The notes under the pieces were generated by a model. That model was not told the DNA's origin, did no database searches, and was given only the letters and a program-made list of their open reading frames with translations. Source: JACVRX01 sp035697245 (GTDB lineage Bacteria > Actinomycetota > Actinomycetes > Jiangellales > Jiangellaceae). Taken from it: 64,000 nt of DNA. A program made the translations under genes and the position numbers. Shown here in pieces: positions 27,967 to 36,924 of this stretch. The stretch is taken from positions 1 to 64,000 of the forward strand of contig DASSDH010000175.1 in the NCBI GenBank assembly GCA_035697245.1, given 5' to 3'. The stretch's first letter is position 1. Every line of letters starts with the position of its first letter.

Positions 27967-28890
27967 GTGACGGACGGCACCGTTTCGCCTCGGTGGAGCG
28001 GGCGGGTGCGCAAGCCGAATCTGTACGTACCTGGCCTCCCCACTCCTGGCCGCTGCCTGGTCATGGGCGTCGTGAACGTCACCCCGGACTCGTTCTCCGA
28101 TGGCGGCGAATGGTTCGAGCCGACTGACGCCATCACCCACGGATTGCGGCTCACGGCACAGGGCGCTGACCTGGTCGACGTCGGCGGTGAGTCGACCCGT
28201 CCCGGCGCGGAGCGGCCGTCCGAAGACGAGGAGCTGCGCCGGGTGCTGCCGGTCGTACGCGAGCTGGCATCCGCCGGCGTCGTGGTATCCATCGACACCA
28301 TGCGCGCCGAGGTGGCCAGGCAGGCGCTCGCGTTGGGGGCCCGGATGGTCAACGACGTCTCCGGCGGCAAGGCGGACCCGGCGATGTTCGGCCTCGTTGC
28401 CGACGCTGGGGTCCCCATGGTGATCATGCATTGGCGCGGGCACTCCGACCATATGCAGGAGATGACGTCTTATGGCGACATCGTCGAGGACGTCATCGCG
28501 GAGCTTCGGCCGCAGATCGAGCGAGCCGAGTCCGCCGGCATTCCCGCGGAGCGGATCGTGATCGACCCTGGGCTCGGCTTCGCCAAGACCGCCGAGCACA
28601 ACTGGACGTTGCTCACCCGGCTAGAACACATCGTCGGGCAGGGCTATCCCGTCCTGGTGGCGGCGTCGCGCAAGGCGTTCCTCGGTCGTCTACTCGCCGA
28701 CCCGACGACCGGCGAGGATCGACCACCTGACGGCCGCGACGCCGCGACTGCCGCCCTGTCCGTGCTGATCGCGCTGGCCGGTGTGTGGTGTGTCCGAGTG
28801 CACGAGGTACCGGGGTCGCTCGACGCCGTCCGGGTTGCCGCCCAGTGGCACGCCGTCGCAGCGGACGCACGCGCCGGGGGTGTCGAATGA
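27967..28890 (+). CDS. folP: Dihydropteroate synthase
   Basis: A 307-residue enzyme from GTG 27967. Signature sequences: MGVVNVTPDSFSDGG, DLVDVGGESTRPGAE, NDVSGGKADP, MHWRGHSDHM and IDPGLGFAKTAEHN, then ASRKAFLGRLL with the sulfa-binding Ser-Arg. It condenses 6-hydroxymethyl-dihydropterin pyrophosphate with p-aminobenzoate. The stop overlaps the next start by 4 bp. It is a typical FolP1 by sequence and location. Confidence 0.96.
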   Translation: MTDGTVSPRWSGRVRKPNLYVPGLPTPGRCLVMGVVNVTPDSFSDGGEWFEPTDAITHGLRLTAQGADLVDVGGESTRPGAERPSEDEELRRVLPVVRELASAGVVVSIDTMRAEVARQALALGARMVNDVSGGKADPAMFGLVADAGVPMVIMHWRGHSDHMQEMTSYGDIVEDVIAELRPQIERAESAGIPAERIVIDPGLGFAKTAEHNWTLLTRLEHIVGQGYPVLVAASRKAFLGRLLADPTTGEDRPPDGRDAATAALSVLIALAGVWCVRVHEVPGSLDAVRVAAQWHAVAADARAGGVE

Positions 28891-29294
28891 ACACCGAGAC
28901 GACCTCGGTCGTCGCTGCGAACGAGGCGTTCTACGCCGCGCTGGAGTCCGCCGACCTCGACGCGCTCGAAGGGCTGTGGGTGGACGACGCTGCTGTCTGT
29001 GTGCACCCGGGTCTGCCGCCGATCCACGGGCGCAAGGCAGTGCTTCGTTCGTGGGCGGCCATGCTGGCAGCAACCCGGTACCTGCAGTTCGTGCTCACCG
29101 ACGTCGTCGTAGAGATGCGCGACGGGACGGCCGTCGTCTCGTGCACGGAGAACCTGCTCTCTGCGGCTGAGGGAATGCCGGAGACCATCTTCGCGGGTGG
29201 GCACGCCGTCGCCACGAACGTCTTCCGTCGGGAGGGCGACAGGTGGCGGCTGTGGGTCCATCACGCGTCCGTGGTCCAGCGTCCCGACGACTGA
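28887..29294 (+). CDS. NTF2/SnoaL-like protein in the folate operon
   Basis: A 135-residue protein of the NTF2-like fold: NEAFYAALESADLDALEGLWVDDAAVCVHPGLPPIHGRKAVLRSW at the N terminus and GGHAVATNVFRREGDRWRLWVHHAS at the C terminus, the common SnoaL_3 pattern. It is coupled to folP by an ATGA overlap and precedes folB. Such a gene is often found between folP and folB in actinobacteria. A role in pterin or folate metabolism is plausible from position alone; no catalytic residues can be assigned. Confidence 0.85.
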   Translation: MNTETTSVVAANEAFYAALESADLDALEGLWVDDAAVCVHPGLPPIHGRKAVLRSWAAMLAATRYLQFVLTDVVVEMRDGTAVVSCTENLLSAAEGMPETIFAGGHAVATNVFRREGDRWRLWVHHASVVQRPDD

Positions 29295-29341
29295 CGAGAC
29301 CGGGGGAAGCGGCGAGCCTGCGGGCGGACTAAGGTCATGCC

Positions 29342-29704
29342 GTGCCCGACCGGATCGCACTACGCGGCATCACGGCGCGCGGACGACATGGCTGGTTCCC
29401 GCACGAGCGCGAGAACGGCCAGCGGTTCAGCGTCGATGTCGTCTTGGGCGTGGATACCCGGTCGGCCGCTGCGAGCGACGACCTTGTCGAGACCGTCGAT
29501 TACGGCATCCTCGCCGAGAAGATTGCCGGCGTCGTCGCAGGTGAACCGGTCAAGCTTCTCGAGACGCTGGCCCAGCGCATTGCCGAGGTATGCCTCGGCG
29601 ACGAGAGGGTGGAAGACGTCGAGGTGACTGTCCACAAGCCGGAAGCACCGGTCGCGGTGCCGTTCGACGACGTGGCCGTGACGATCCGGAGGACCCGTAC
29701 GTGA
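29342..29704 (+). CDS. folB: Dihydroneopterin aldolase
   Basis: A 120-residue protein from GTG 29342: RIALRGITARGRHGWFPHERENGQRFSVDVVLGVDT, DDLVETVDYGILAEKI, and ETLAQRIAEVCL, then EVTVHKPEAPV with the conserved Lys. It cleaves dihydroneopterin to 6-hydroxymethyl-dihydropterin and glycolaldehyde. The stop overlaps the folK start by 4 bp (GTGA). Confidence 0.95.
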   Translation: MPDRIALRGITARGRHGWFPHERENGQRFSVDVVLGVDTRSAAASDDLVETVDYGILAEKIAGVVAGEPVKLLETLAQRIAEVCLGDERVEDVEVTVHKPEAPVAVPFDDVAVTIRRTRT

Positions 29705-30270
29705 CCGATCCCAATCAGCACGTTTTCGACGCAGACACGCTCACTGACGAGATGCGCCCGCTACGCCGGGCTGCGCTGGCCCTCGGCAGCAACCTCGGGG
29801 ACCGGCTGGACTACCTGCAAGCCGCTGTCGACGCGATCACCGAGTCACCGGGGATCTTTCCGGTAGCCGTATCGTCCGTCTACGAAACGGAACCAGTCGG
29901 CACCCGAACCGATCAGCCGCAGTTCCTCAACGCCGTTCTTGTCGTGGACACGTCGTTGCCGCCGCGGCCGTTGTTCGAACGCTGCAAGGCCGCCGAGGAC
30001 GCCTTCGGGCGCAGCCGCAAGGAGCCCAAAGGACCTCGGACTCTGGACCTCGACCTACTTGCGGTGGGCGACTACACGATCAACGATCCCGACCTCATCG
30101 TGCCGCACCCACAGTTTTCGGAGCGCGCATTCGTGCTGATTCCGTGGGCAGAGGTGGACCCCGACTTCGAGGTCCCGGGTCACGGGCGCGTCGGCGACAT
30201 TCTGGAAGCCGCCACCGACGAGCACGAGGTGCGGCGCCTTGACGACGTCGCCATCGAGTTGCCCGACTGA
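29701..30270 (+). CDS. folK: 6-hydroxymethyl-7,8-dihydropterin pyrophosphokinase
   Basis: A 189-residue protein from GTG 29701. About 20 extra N-terminal residues precede RAALALGSNLGDRLDYLQAAV. SSVYETEPVG, QPQFLNAVL, and GPRTLDLDLLAVG follow, then VPHPQFSERAFVLIPWAEV. It transfers pyrophosphate from ATP to the pterin alcohol before FolP acts. It closes the pterin part of the operon. Confidence 0.95.
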   Translation: MTDPNQHVFDADTLTDEMRPLRRAALALGSNLGDRLDYLQAAVDAITESPGIFPVAVSSVYETEPVGTRTDQPQFLNAVLVVDTSLPPRPLFERCKAAEDAFGRSRKEPKGPRTLDLDLLAVGDYTINDPDLIVPHPQFSERAFVLIPWAEVDPDFEVPGHGRVGDILEAATDEHEVRRLDDVAIELPD

Positions 30271-30282
30271 CCTGTTCGCACG

Positions 30283-30765
30283 GTGCGTCCCACTCGGGTA
30301 AGCACGCTGCTGTGGGTTGCGCTGGCAGCGATTCCGGTGGGCTGGTCGATTGGCATGGTCGTCGATGCCGTCTCGAACACGTTGCCACCGATTCCCTGGA
30401 TCCTTCCGCTGCTGCTCGCGTTCCTGGCCCTGCTGCTATTCGTCGGCGCCTACGCCGTCCGGGGATGGGTGCAGGAACGTCGCTACGACCGACGGCTAGA
30501 CGCCTTGCGCATCGCCCGGTTGTTGGCGCTGGGCAAAGCGGCCGCTGTGTTCGGGGCCCTTGTCGTCGGCGTGTACGTGGGCATCGCGGTGCTGGCGCTC
30601 GGTTCGCTCGAGGTCCCGGCCGGCCGGAATCGAGCCCTCCTGTCGGCGCTGGTCGTCGTGGCAGCCGTGGTGGTGGTCGTTGCGGCGCTGCGGCTGGAGC
30701 GGGCCTGCCTCGTGCCGCCACCTGACGAGGACTCCGCCGAAAACGGCGGCGCACGTCCGGCTTGA
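30283..30765 (+). CDS. DUF3180 membrane protein
   Basis: A 160-residue protein from GTG 30283 with four predicted membrane helices (LLWVALAAIPVGWSIGMVV, PWILPLLLAFLALLLFVGAY, AAAVFGALVVGVYVGIAVLAL, and ALLSALVVVAAVVVVVAAL). The sequence RYDRRLDALRIARLLALGKA between helices two and three is the DUF3180 hallmark. It follows folK by 12 bp, as its homologue Rv3605c does in mycobacteria. Function unknown. Confidence 0.88.
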   Translation: MRPTRVSTLLWVALAAIPVGWSIGMVVDAVSNTLPPIPWILPLLLAFLALLLFVGAYAVRGWVQERRYDRRLDALRIARLLALGKAAAVFGALVVGVYVGIAVLALGSLEVPAGRNRALLSALVVVAAVVVVVAALRLERACLVPPPDEDSAENGGARPA

Positions 30766-30830
30766 CGGGTACCGAAGATCAACGGCGTGGCGCACCCGCC
30801 GGCCCCGTCAGCGTCGATACCGTGGGCTCC

Positions 30831-31418
30831 ATGAATGGCGTTCGGCACCGTCGCCGGCTGCGTTCGGTCCTCTTCCTCACCTTTGCAGCACCCGCCGCCG
30901 CTCTCGCCTTGACCGGAGCGGCGCTGGCATTCGGTGGCCGCTGGTGGATCGTGGCATCCGCCGCCGGGGCAGGGCTGTCAGTGCTGCTCGGCGCCGTGCT
31001 CCTTCGCCTCGACCGGCGGTGGCGGACCTATTACGCCAGCCAGCGCGCTCGCCAGGCCGCCAGGTTCGCCGCGGAACACGAGCAATACGCAGCCGAACAC
31101 CAGTCGTTCACAACGCACATGCTCGAGCTGCTCGACGCAGCAACAGATCGCATCGGCGTTCAGCGCATCATGCTCGACCTGCTCGAGGCGGACATCGCCG
31201 CTCTCCGCAGCGCCCGCCCAGCGGCAGCCGAACCGGAACCCGTGGCAAGGGGACCGGGTCACGTGGTCGACGTGCTAGGTGAGGTACCAGAGTGGACCGA
31301 GCTCTGGCCCGACGCGTCCGAAGTGCCGACCGTCGTCGATCTCGCCGTCTGGGACGAGCGGTCGCAATCGGGCCCCGTCAGCGAGCCAGCGGACGAGGTC
31401 GTCGAGCAGTCGGCTTGA
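30831..31418 (+). CDS. Small membrane protein after the folate operon
   Basis: A 195-residue protein. The ATG at 30831 is preferred; the frame extends to a TTG at 30762 overlapping the DUF3180 gene. It has a basic N terminus (RHRRRLRSV), two membrane helices (VLFLTFAAPAAALALTGAALAF and WIVASAAGAGLSVLLGAVLL), a charged, probably helical cytoplasmic part (about residues 65-130) and an acidic Pro-rich tail. It takes the place of Rv3604c in the mycobacterial order. No enzyme motif is visible. Confidence 0.72.
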   Translation: MNGVRHRRRLRSVLFLTFAAPAAALALTGAALAFGGRWWIVASAAGAGLSVLLGAVLLRLDRRWRTYYASQRARQAARFAAEHEQYAAEHQSFTTHMLELLDAATDRIGVQRIMLDLLEADIAALRSARPAAAEPEPVARGPGHVVDVLGEVPEWTELWPDASEVPTVVDLAVWDERSQSGPVSEPADEVVEQSA

Positions 31419-31439
31419 CGGGAGCCGAAGCAGCGACTG

Positions 31440-32633
31440 CTAGGCGTCGAGCACGCTCTCGAGTTCAACGGCCTGCGGTTCTACCCGCTGTGCTTCCGCC
31501 TCCACGGATCGCCGCAACGCCGCATGCAGGGTCGACGGCGTCAGCACGCCGAGAAAACGACCGCCTCTGTCCAGCACCGCGATCCAGCCGGCATTCCACT
31601 GCAACATCTCACCGAACGCGAGACGCAGACTGTCGCCGAGGTTCACCCAGGCATCCATGCGCCGAGCATGATCGCGCACGAGGCCGGGACCATCGTCCAC
31701 GTCGCTGCTGAGCCAACCGGCCAGCCCCCCGTCGGCGTCCAGGACGACTGCCCATCGCGAATCGCCCATCGCCGCCTGAGCGGTTTGGAGCGGGTCGTCG
31801 AGGCGGACCAGCGGTGGATGCTCGAGATCGGCCTCGGTGACCGGCGTTACGGACAACCGTTTGAGTCCCCGGTCAGCGCCCACGAAGCCGGCGACGAACG
31901 GTGTTGCCGGAGCGCCGAGAATTGCCGCCGGAGTGTCGTACTGCTCGAGGTGGCCGCCCTGAGCCATGACAGCGATGCGGTCACCCAACCGGACGGCCTC
32001 CTCGATGTCGTGGGTGACGAACAGGATCGTCTTGCGCACCTCGTCCTGTAGCCGGAGGAACTCGTCCTGCAGCTGCGCTCGCACCACCGGGTCAACGGCG
32101 CTGAACGGCTCGTCCATGAGCAACACCGGAGGGTCTACGGCCAACGCACGCGCCACCCCCACTCGCTGACGTTGTCCGCCGGAGAGTTGATGCGGGTATC
32201 GCGGACCGTGCACGGAGGGATCGAGCCCGACCAGCTCGAGCAGGTCGCGGGCCCGTTCCCGGCGCCGCTGGGCCGGCCAACCGACCAGCTCGGCAACCGT
32301 CGCGACATTCTCCTCGATCGTGCGGTGGGGAAACAGGCCGACGTTCTGGATGACGTAGCCCATACCTCGGCGTAGCTCCACGGGATCGACTGTCATGATG
32401 TCGCGCCCGTCGACGAGGATGTGCCCACCGCTCGGCTCGACCAGTCGGTTGACCATCTTCATGGTGGTCGTCTTGCCGCACCCCGACGGCCCGACCAGCA
32501 CCACGAGCTCGCCCCTGCGCACGGACAGCGACAGGTCGTGCACTGCCACCGTCCCGTCGCGGTAGCGCTTGGACGCGTGATCGAACCGGATCATGGGATC
32601 TTCGGTAGCGTCCCTCGGGTGGAGCTCGGTCAT
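31440..32633 (-). CDS. opuCA: Osmoprotectant ABC transporter ATPase with CBS domains (OpuCA type)
   Basis: A 397-residue ATPase. Walker A is GPSGCGKTTTMK, the signature is LSGGQRQRVGVARAL, and Walker B is VLLMDEPFSAVD. EENVATVAELVGWP is typical of the ProV/OpuCA family. From about residue 265 two CBS-like units (LVRLDDPLQTAQAAM and DSLRLAFGEMLQWNAGWIAVLDRGGRFLGVL) form an osmosensing or regulatory module. An alternative start, Met14, would leave 24 bp to the divergent permease gene. It energises uptake of glycine betaine, choline or a similar solute. Confidence 0.92.
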   Translation of the reverse strand: MTELHPRDATEDPMIRFDHASKRYRDGTVAVHDLSLSVRRGELVVLVGPSGCGKTTTMKMVNRLVEPSGGHILVDGRDIMTVDPVELRRGMGYVIQNVGLFPHRTIEENVATVAELVGWPAQRRRERARDLLELVGLDPSVHGPRYPHQLSGGQRQRVGVARALAVDPPVLLMDEPFSAVDPVVRAQLQDEFLRLQDEVRKTILFVTHDIEEAVRLGDRIAVMAQGGHLEQYDTPAAILGAPATPFVAGFVGADRGLKRLSVTPVTEADLEHPPLVRLDDPLQTAQAAMGDSRWAVVLDADGGLAGWLSSDVDDGPGLVRDHARRMDAWVNLGDSLRLAFGEMLQWNAGWIAVLDRGGRFLGVLTPSTLHAALRRSVEAEAQRVEPQAVELESVLDA

Positions 32634-33329
32634 GCGGCAACCCTTGCCGACGACTGCATCATCCGCAACGAGTGGATCTGCCCGGCGTATGTGAGATCAC
32701 GTCAAGACCAGATCCTCGCGGCTCTCGGTGAACACGTGTACATCACGGTGATATCGATGGTCCTCGGCACGCTGGTGGCCTTTGGGCTGGCACTCGTCGC
32801 ACGACGGTGGCGCCGTCTTCAGGGAGCAGTGCTGGGGACGTCGACGACGCTGTACACGATTCCGTCGCTGGCCATGTTCTCGCTGCTGTTGCCGATCATG
32901 GCCAGTCTCGGGCTCGACACGCTGTCGGCGACGACGGTGATCGTCGGTTTGGTTCTCTATTCGCTGACGATTCTCGTTCGCGGCATCCTCGCCGGGCTCG
33001 ACGGAGTTTCCCCTGACGTACGGGAGGCCGCGGTCGGCATGGGGTACTCCCAGCTGCGGTTGCTGTGGCAGGTCGAACTGCCGCTGGCCATGCCGACGAT
33101 CTTCGCTTCGCTTCGGGTAGCTGCGGTGTCGACTGTTGCCCTGACCACGGTGGGGGTTTTGGTCAACCATGGCGGGCTGGGCAATCTCATCGACCAAGGA
33201 CAGGACAGCAACTTCAAGCCAGAGGTCCTGACTGGCTCGGTCCTGTGCGTGATGCTCGCGATCGTCGTAGACCTATTCCTCGTCGGTACCCAGCGTCTGA
33301 TGATTCCGTGGCGACGGGCGGACGCGTGA
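32619..33329 (+). CDS. opuCB: Osmoprotectant ABC transporter permease (OpuCB type)
   Basis: A 236-residue permease from GTG 32619. A short conserved start (DDCIIRNEWICPAYVRSRQDQILAALGEHVYITV) precedes five to six membrane helices and the EAA-like loop EAAVGMGYSQLRLLWQVELPLAMP. It is divergent from, and its start overlaps, the ATPase gene if that begins at 32633; one of the two starts may lie further in. The next permease starts one base after its stop codon, so the genes are cotranslated. Confidence 0.88.
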   Translation: MELGHAATLADDCIIRNEWICPAYVRSRQDQILAALGEHVYITVISMVLGTLVAFGLALVARRWRRLQGAVLGTSTTLYTIPSLAMFSLLLPIMASLGLDTLSATTVIVGLVLYSLTILVRGILAGLDGVSPDVREAAVGMGYSQLRLLWQVELPLAMPTIFASLRVAAVSTVALTTVGVLVNHGGLGNLIDQGQDSNFKPEVLTGSVLCVMLAIVVDLFLVGTQRLMIPWRRADA

Positions 33330-33330
33330 G

Positions 33331-34047
33331 ATGAACGCCTTCATCGACGGCATTCGGTGGCTCCTCGATCCGGCGAACTGGCCGGGACCCGACGGCATCG
33401 CCGCGCGATTGGCGGAGCAACTGTGGCTGACGATGGCGTCGGTGTTCCTCGCCTGCCTGATCGCCATCCCGATCGGTCTCTGGCTCGGCCACATCGGCAA
33501 GGGCGGAACTCTGGCGATCAACGTCAGCAACGTCGGGCGAGCAATCCCGGTGTTCGCCGTGCTCAGCATCCTCGTCCTCACCCCGCTGCGGTTCTCCATC
33601 TGGTCGACGATCATCGCCTTGGTCCTCTTCGCGATTCCGCCCGTGCTCACGAACACCTATGTCGGCATCCGCGAGGTCGACCGGGATGTCGTCGACGCCG
33701 CTAGGGGCATGGGCATGGACGGCCTCCAGCTGCTCCGCAAAGTCGAGTTGCCTCTCGCCATGCCGTTGTTGATGAACGGGGTTCGACTCGCGGCGGTGCA
33801 GGTCGTGGCGACGGCGACGATCGCCGCACTTGTCGCCGGACCTGGGCTGGGCCGGATCATCACCAGTGGGTTCCGGCGGCAGGATCTCCCGCAAGTCATC
33901 GGCGGCGCAATCCTCGTCGCCCTGCTGGCGCTCGTCGTGGAAGGTCTCATGGAGCTGGTGCAGCGCCGGCTCGACCCGATCAGACGCGGCACTGGGGACG
34001 GTTCGCGGCAAATGCCCGATGCTGTCGATGCCGTAACGGGATCGTGA
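33331..34047 (+). CDS. opuCD: Osmoprotectant ABC transporter permease (OpuCD type)
   Basis: A 238-residue second permease. N-terminal WLLDPANWPGPDGIAARLAEQLWLTMASVFLACLIAIPIGLWLGH, then GRAIPVFAVLSILV and the coupling loop DAARGMGMDGLQLLRKVELPLAMP. It forms the heterodimeric channel with the OpuCB-like protein. About 150 bp without a gene separate it from the binding-protein gene. Confidence 0.92.
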   Translation: MNAFIDGIRWLLDPANWPGPDGIAARLAEQLWLTMASVFLACLIAIPIGLWLGHIGKGGTLAINVSNVGRAIPVFAVLSILVLTPLRFSIWSTIIALVLFAIPPVLTNTYVGIREVDRDVVDAARGMGMDGLQLLRKVELPLAMPLLMNGVRLAAVQVVATATIAALVAGPGLGRIITSGFRRQDLPQVIGGAILVALLALVVEGLMELVQRRLDPIRRGTGDGSRQMPDAVDAVTGS

Positions 34048-34200
34048 TGGTCCCTGCACCGGGTTTGTCGGTGGGGAACGGTTCACTAATCCATCAGCGG
34101 GCGCGGCCGGTTCGGCGCGGCGCTCGCCGGACACGCGGGCCGGCACCGGGCCGTCCCGGGACACAGAAGGCGACGCGCTGGAAGGGCGGTGCCAGAGTTG

Positions 34201-35175
34201 ATGATCAGAGCACGCACACTCGCTACGACAGTGGTGGGAGTCGGCTTGGCAATGGCTCTCGGAGCGTGTGGTGGCGGCGAGGATGCGCTCGAAAGCGGCG
34301 AAGACCAGTCGCCGACGGCAGCATCGGGTGGTGAGTTGACCGTCGGGGGCGCCACATTCACCGAAATGGCGATCATGCAGGAGATCTACCGGCTGCTGCT
34401 GGAGGACGCTGGATACACCGTTGACATCCAGTCGGCCGAATCACGCGAGCTCTACGCTCCGGCGCTGGAAAGCGGCGAGATCGACGTCGTGCCGGAGTAC
34501 GCGGCGACGATGGCGGAGTACCTCAACGCCAGGAAGAACGGGCCCGAGGCACCGGTCAACGCTCCGATTGCGACCTCGGACCCAGCAGAGACCGTGGCGG
34601 CGATGGCGCCGATCGCCGAGGAGTACGGGCTGACGGTCCTGGAACCGGCCCAGGCGGCCGACCAGAACGGGTTCGCGGTGTCGGAGGAGTTCGCCAATGC
34701 CAGTGGCGGCCTGACGACGCTCTCCGAGCTGGGCGCCCTTGGGCAACCCCTGGTCCTCGCCGCAGGTGAGGAGTGTGCGGAGCGGCCATTCTGCGAGCCC
34801 GGTCTGGAGAGCACCTACGGGCTCAACGTCACCGAGATCTTGCCCCTGGGCTTCAGCACGCCGCAGGTGAAGGAGGCAGTTGCGGGTGGCGAAGCGCAAC
34901 TCGGCCTGGTTGCCACTACCGACGGCACGCTCGAGAGCTTCGGGCTCATCTTGCTGGAGGACGACAAGTCCCTCCAGCTGGCGGACAACTTGGTGCCCAT
35001 CGTCAACTCGGAGACGGCGAGCGACGAGGCTGTCGCCGAGGCGTTGAACCAGCTGGCTGATGTCCTGACCACCGAAGATCTGGCCATGCTCAACGCCCAG
35101 GTCGATGCGGAGCGGCAGCAGGCAGCCGACGTCGCCCAGGCTTACCTGGAGGAGAAGGGCCTAATCGGCGGCTGA
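34201..35175 (+). CDS. opuCC: Osmoprotectant-binding lipoprotein (OpuCC type)
   Basis: A 324-residue binding protein from ATG 34201 (a GTG at 34189 is possible). The lipobox is LGAC. The mature protein starts ELTVGGATFTEMAIMQEIYRLLLEDAGYTVDI, followed by ALESGEIDVVPEYAATMAEYL, typical of the OpuAC/QAT family that binds quaternary amines such as glycine betaine, choline or carnitine. It lies last in the operon, before a strong hairpin. The ligand cannot be fixed from sequence. Confidence 0.92.
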   Translation: MIRARTLATTVVGVGLAMALGACGGGEDALESGEDQSPTAASGGELTVGGATFTEMAIMQEIYRLLLEDAGYTVDIQSAESRELYAPALESGEIDVVPEYAATMAEYLNARKNGPEAPVNAPIATSDPAETVAAMAPIAEEYGLTVLEPAQAADQNGFAVSEEFANASGGLTTLSELGALGQPLVLAAGEECAERPFCEPGLESTYGLNVTEILPLGFSTPQVKEAVAGGEAQLGLVATTDGTLESFGLILLEDDKSLQLADNLVPIVNSETASDEAVAEALNQLADVLTTEDLAMLNAQVDAERQQAADVAQAYLEEKGLIGG

Positions 35176-35184
35176 CCGCATGAT

Positions 35185-35226
35185 GCCCGGCTCCCGGAGT
35201 GCGGACTGCGGACCCGGGAGCCGGGC
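35185..35226 (+). terminator. Strong hairpin after the osmoprotectant operon
   Basis: A perfect 13-bp inverted repeat (GCCCGGCTCCCGG at 35185-35197 with its complement at 35214-35226) around a 16-base loop, 10 bp after the stop codon of the binding-protein gene. It is followed by GTCTTGCGTG, only weakly T-rich, as is usual for high-GC actinobacterial terminators. Confidence 0.85.
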
Positions 35227-35424
35227 GTCTTGCGTGTGGCGAGGCTGATGGCGTGCTCGCGACGCCTCTGCTTGATCATCGTGAGTCTGCTGTCGCTCTA
35301 GTGACAGCAAATCCACTGTGAATCGCCAGCGGCACCTTGCCTCAATTTCTGCGGCTTGACTGGGTGAAACTCACACTGTGGACAACGGTTGCCAGGATGA
35401 TCAACGCCGCTAAGGTGCACCGCT

Positions 35425-35988
35425 ATGCGTGCGCGCATTGGGGTGTCTGCCGCCGTGCTCGCGGCCACCATTACGGTCGCGGCTTGCAGCGGCGACGAGG
35501 ATGAGCCCAGCTCGCTGCCGGACGCCACCTCCGCCGGTTCGGCTGTCACACCCACGGACACTGGATCCACCTCGCCGGCCGATCCCAGTGCTCAACTTGA
35601 AGCCGAAATCACGGAGTTCTTTGGCGATTACATTGATGCCAGTAATGCAAGCTGGACGTCCCGAGAGGCACTTGAAGCCCGGCGAAGGATGTTTGTCGAC
35701 AGTTGTAGTGCTTGCCTTTTTGGATATGATCTCGCACTTCGTGCTCACGAGGAGGGCCTACGTTTCAAGGGCAAGCTAGGCGTGGTGGAGGATGTAAACA
35801 TAGACGGCATTGAAGGTGATGTGGTACGTTTCTCTGGCTTTACTAGCACACCAGAAGCCCAATTAGTCACAACTAATGGCGACGTCGTCGAACACTTCCC
35901 CGCTACGGACAATCTGCAAGTTGCCTATCAGGCACAACGGATGGCCTCTGGCGAGTGGGTTATAGTTCAAAGCGAGGTTCTGGGGTGA
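35425..35988 (+). CDS. Putative lipoprotein of atypical composition
   Basis: A 187-residue lipoprotein: signal MRARIGVSAAVLAATITVAACSG with lipobox VAAC, then an acidic Ser/Thr/Pro linker (about 22-60) and a small domain (EITEFFGDYIDASNASWTSREALEARRRMF ... GEWVIVQSEVLG) with two cysteines close together (SCSAC). From about 35610 codon use becomes much less GC-rich (ATT, GAT, AAT, GTA), unlike the neighbours. I do not recognise the family; the NTF2-like size and ending (VAYQAQRMASGEWVIVQS) would suit a small alpha/beta sensor. The stop overlaps the next start (GTGA). Confidence 0.72.
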   Translation: MRARIGVSAAVLAATITVAACSGDEDEPSSLPDATSAGSAVTPTDTGSTSPADPSAQLEAEITEFFGDYIDASNASWTSREALEARRRMFVDSCSACLFGYDLALRAHEEGLRFKGKLGVVEDVNIDGIEGDVVRFSGFTSTPEAQLVTTNGDVVEHFPATDNLQVAYQAQRMASGEWVIVQSEVLG

Positions 35989-36863
35989 AGCGCGCTATCA
36001 TAACTACAATGATTGCCTTGCTCATTGGAGTTTCCTTCCCCGGTATTGCCGATGCCGGAGGATCCTGCCCCACGGATCCTTTCGGAAACCCACTGCCATG
36101 CGCTGACGATGATGCGGGGGGCATTAGCTATTACTACGACCGGGAGCGGCAGGCGTTCTATACCGAGAAGTCTGTCGATGGCTCGGAGACAGTGAACGGC
36201 GTGACGGTGCAACTGCGGTATGTCGTCAACTGCCCTGGAAACACGACGGACAATCCCGTCGGAGTTGGCGAATGCACCACGTCGCCCTGCCTGCTCGGAT
36301 CTGGGGAGCAGGGCATCAGCTTTCTTGTCTACCAGCGCATGGGCAGCGCTCCGTGGCAGCTGAGACCGGGCTTGGTCTGCAGCGTCGTCAGCGATCCCAT
36401 TCCGCTGGCCGACGTCGAGGCCGAGATAAGGCGCATCATCGAGGAACGGTTCAAACACGTGGCAGAGCCGGTGATCACAGTGGCGCCAGCAGTGAACGCT
36501 TTGGTCAACCTGCCGGTGATTGCGTCGACACCGAACGAAGGTCCGCTCGGCTTCGAAATCACGAACCCACTGCCGGGACGCGTCGAGGCAAGCCCGGTGT
36601 ACAGCTGGGTGTGGAGCAATGGAACAACCAACGCGGGTGCTGGCGTCGGCTACGACGGGACCAGTCCGACCAACAACCCGGGTCATTACCCGGTCCAGAG
36701 CACGTACGCGAGCGGCGGCGCGGAGAGCGTCGGCCTGCAGGTTACGTGGCGCATCACCCTGACCGTTCCGGGCATTGCTCCCGTCACCGACATCGAGCCC
36801 TTGGTGTATGAGGCCAGCGAAGGCTTCGCGGTGCGCAGCGCGCGAACGGTGCTGGTGGAGTAG
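35985..36863 (+). CDS. Secreted protein of unknown function
   Basis: A 292-residue exported protein from GTG 35985, coupled to the lipoprotein upstream by a 4-bp overlap. Signal peptide: VKRAIITTMIALLIGVSFPGIADAGG. The mature part has several Cys (CPTDPFGNPLPCADDD, VNCPGNT, ECTTSPCLLG) and a beta-rich C-terminal half resembling a PKD-like or Ig-like domain (VYSWVWSNGTTNAG ... LQVTWRITLTVPG). Its first part has the same lower GC as the partner gene. The pair looks like a horizontally gained surface module. Confidence 0.72.
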   Translation: MKRAIITTMIALLIGVSFPGIADAGGSCPTDPFGNPLPCADDDAGGISYYYDRERQAFYTEKSVDGSETVNGVTVQLRYVVNCPGNTTDNPVGVGECTTSPCLLGSGEQGISFLVYQRMGSAPWQLRPGLVCSVVSDPIPLADVEAEIRRIIEERFKHVAEPVITVAPAVNALVNLPVIASTPNEGPLGFEITNPLPGRVEASPVYSWVWSNGTTNAGAGVGYDGTSPTNNPGHYPVQSTYASGGAESVGLQVTWRITLTVPGIAPVTDIEPLVYEASEGFAVRSARTVLVE

Positions 36864-36868
36864 AGCGA

Positions 36869-36914
36869 TGCTCGCCCGTTTACTGCTGCGACAATGACAG
36901 TAAATGGGCGAGCA
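36869..36914. terminator. Bidirectional hairpin between convergent genes
   Basis: Arms of 17 bp (36869-36885 and 36898-36914), complementary except for one pair, around a 12-base loop. It lies between the stop of the secreted-protein gene (36863) and the stop of the leftward nuoD-like gene (36925). The position suits termination from both sides. Confidence 0.8.
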
Positions 36915-36924
36915 CGAGGGCGAG

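Noticed and set aside
31440..35175. Histidine or methionine ABC importer
   Set aside because: The CBS-containing ATPase, two short permeases and the QAT-type binding protein identify an OpuC-type osmoprotectant system instead.
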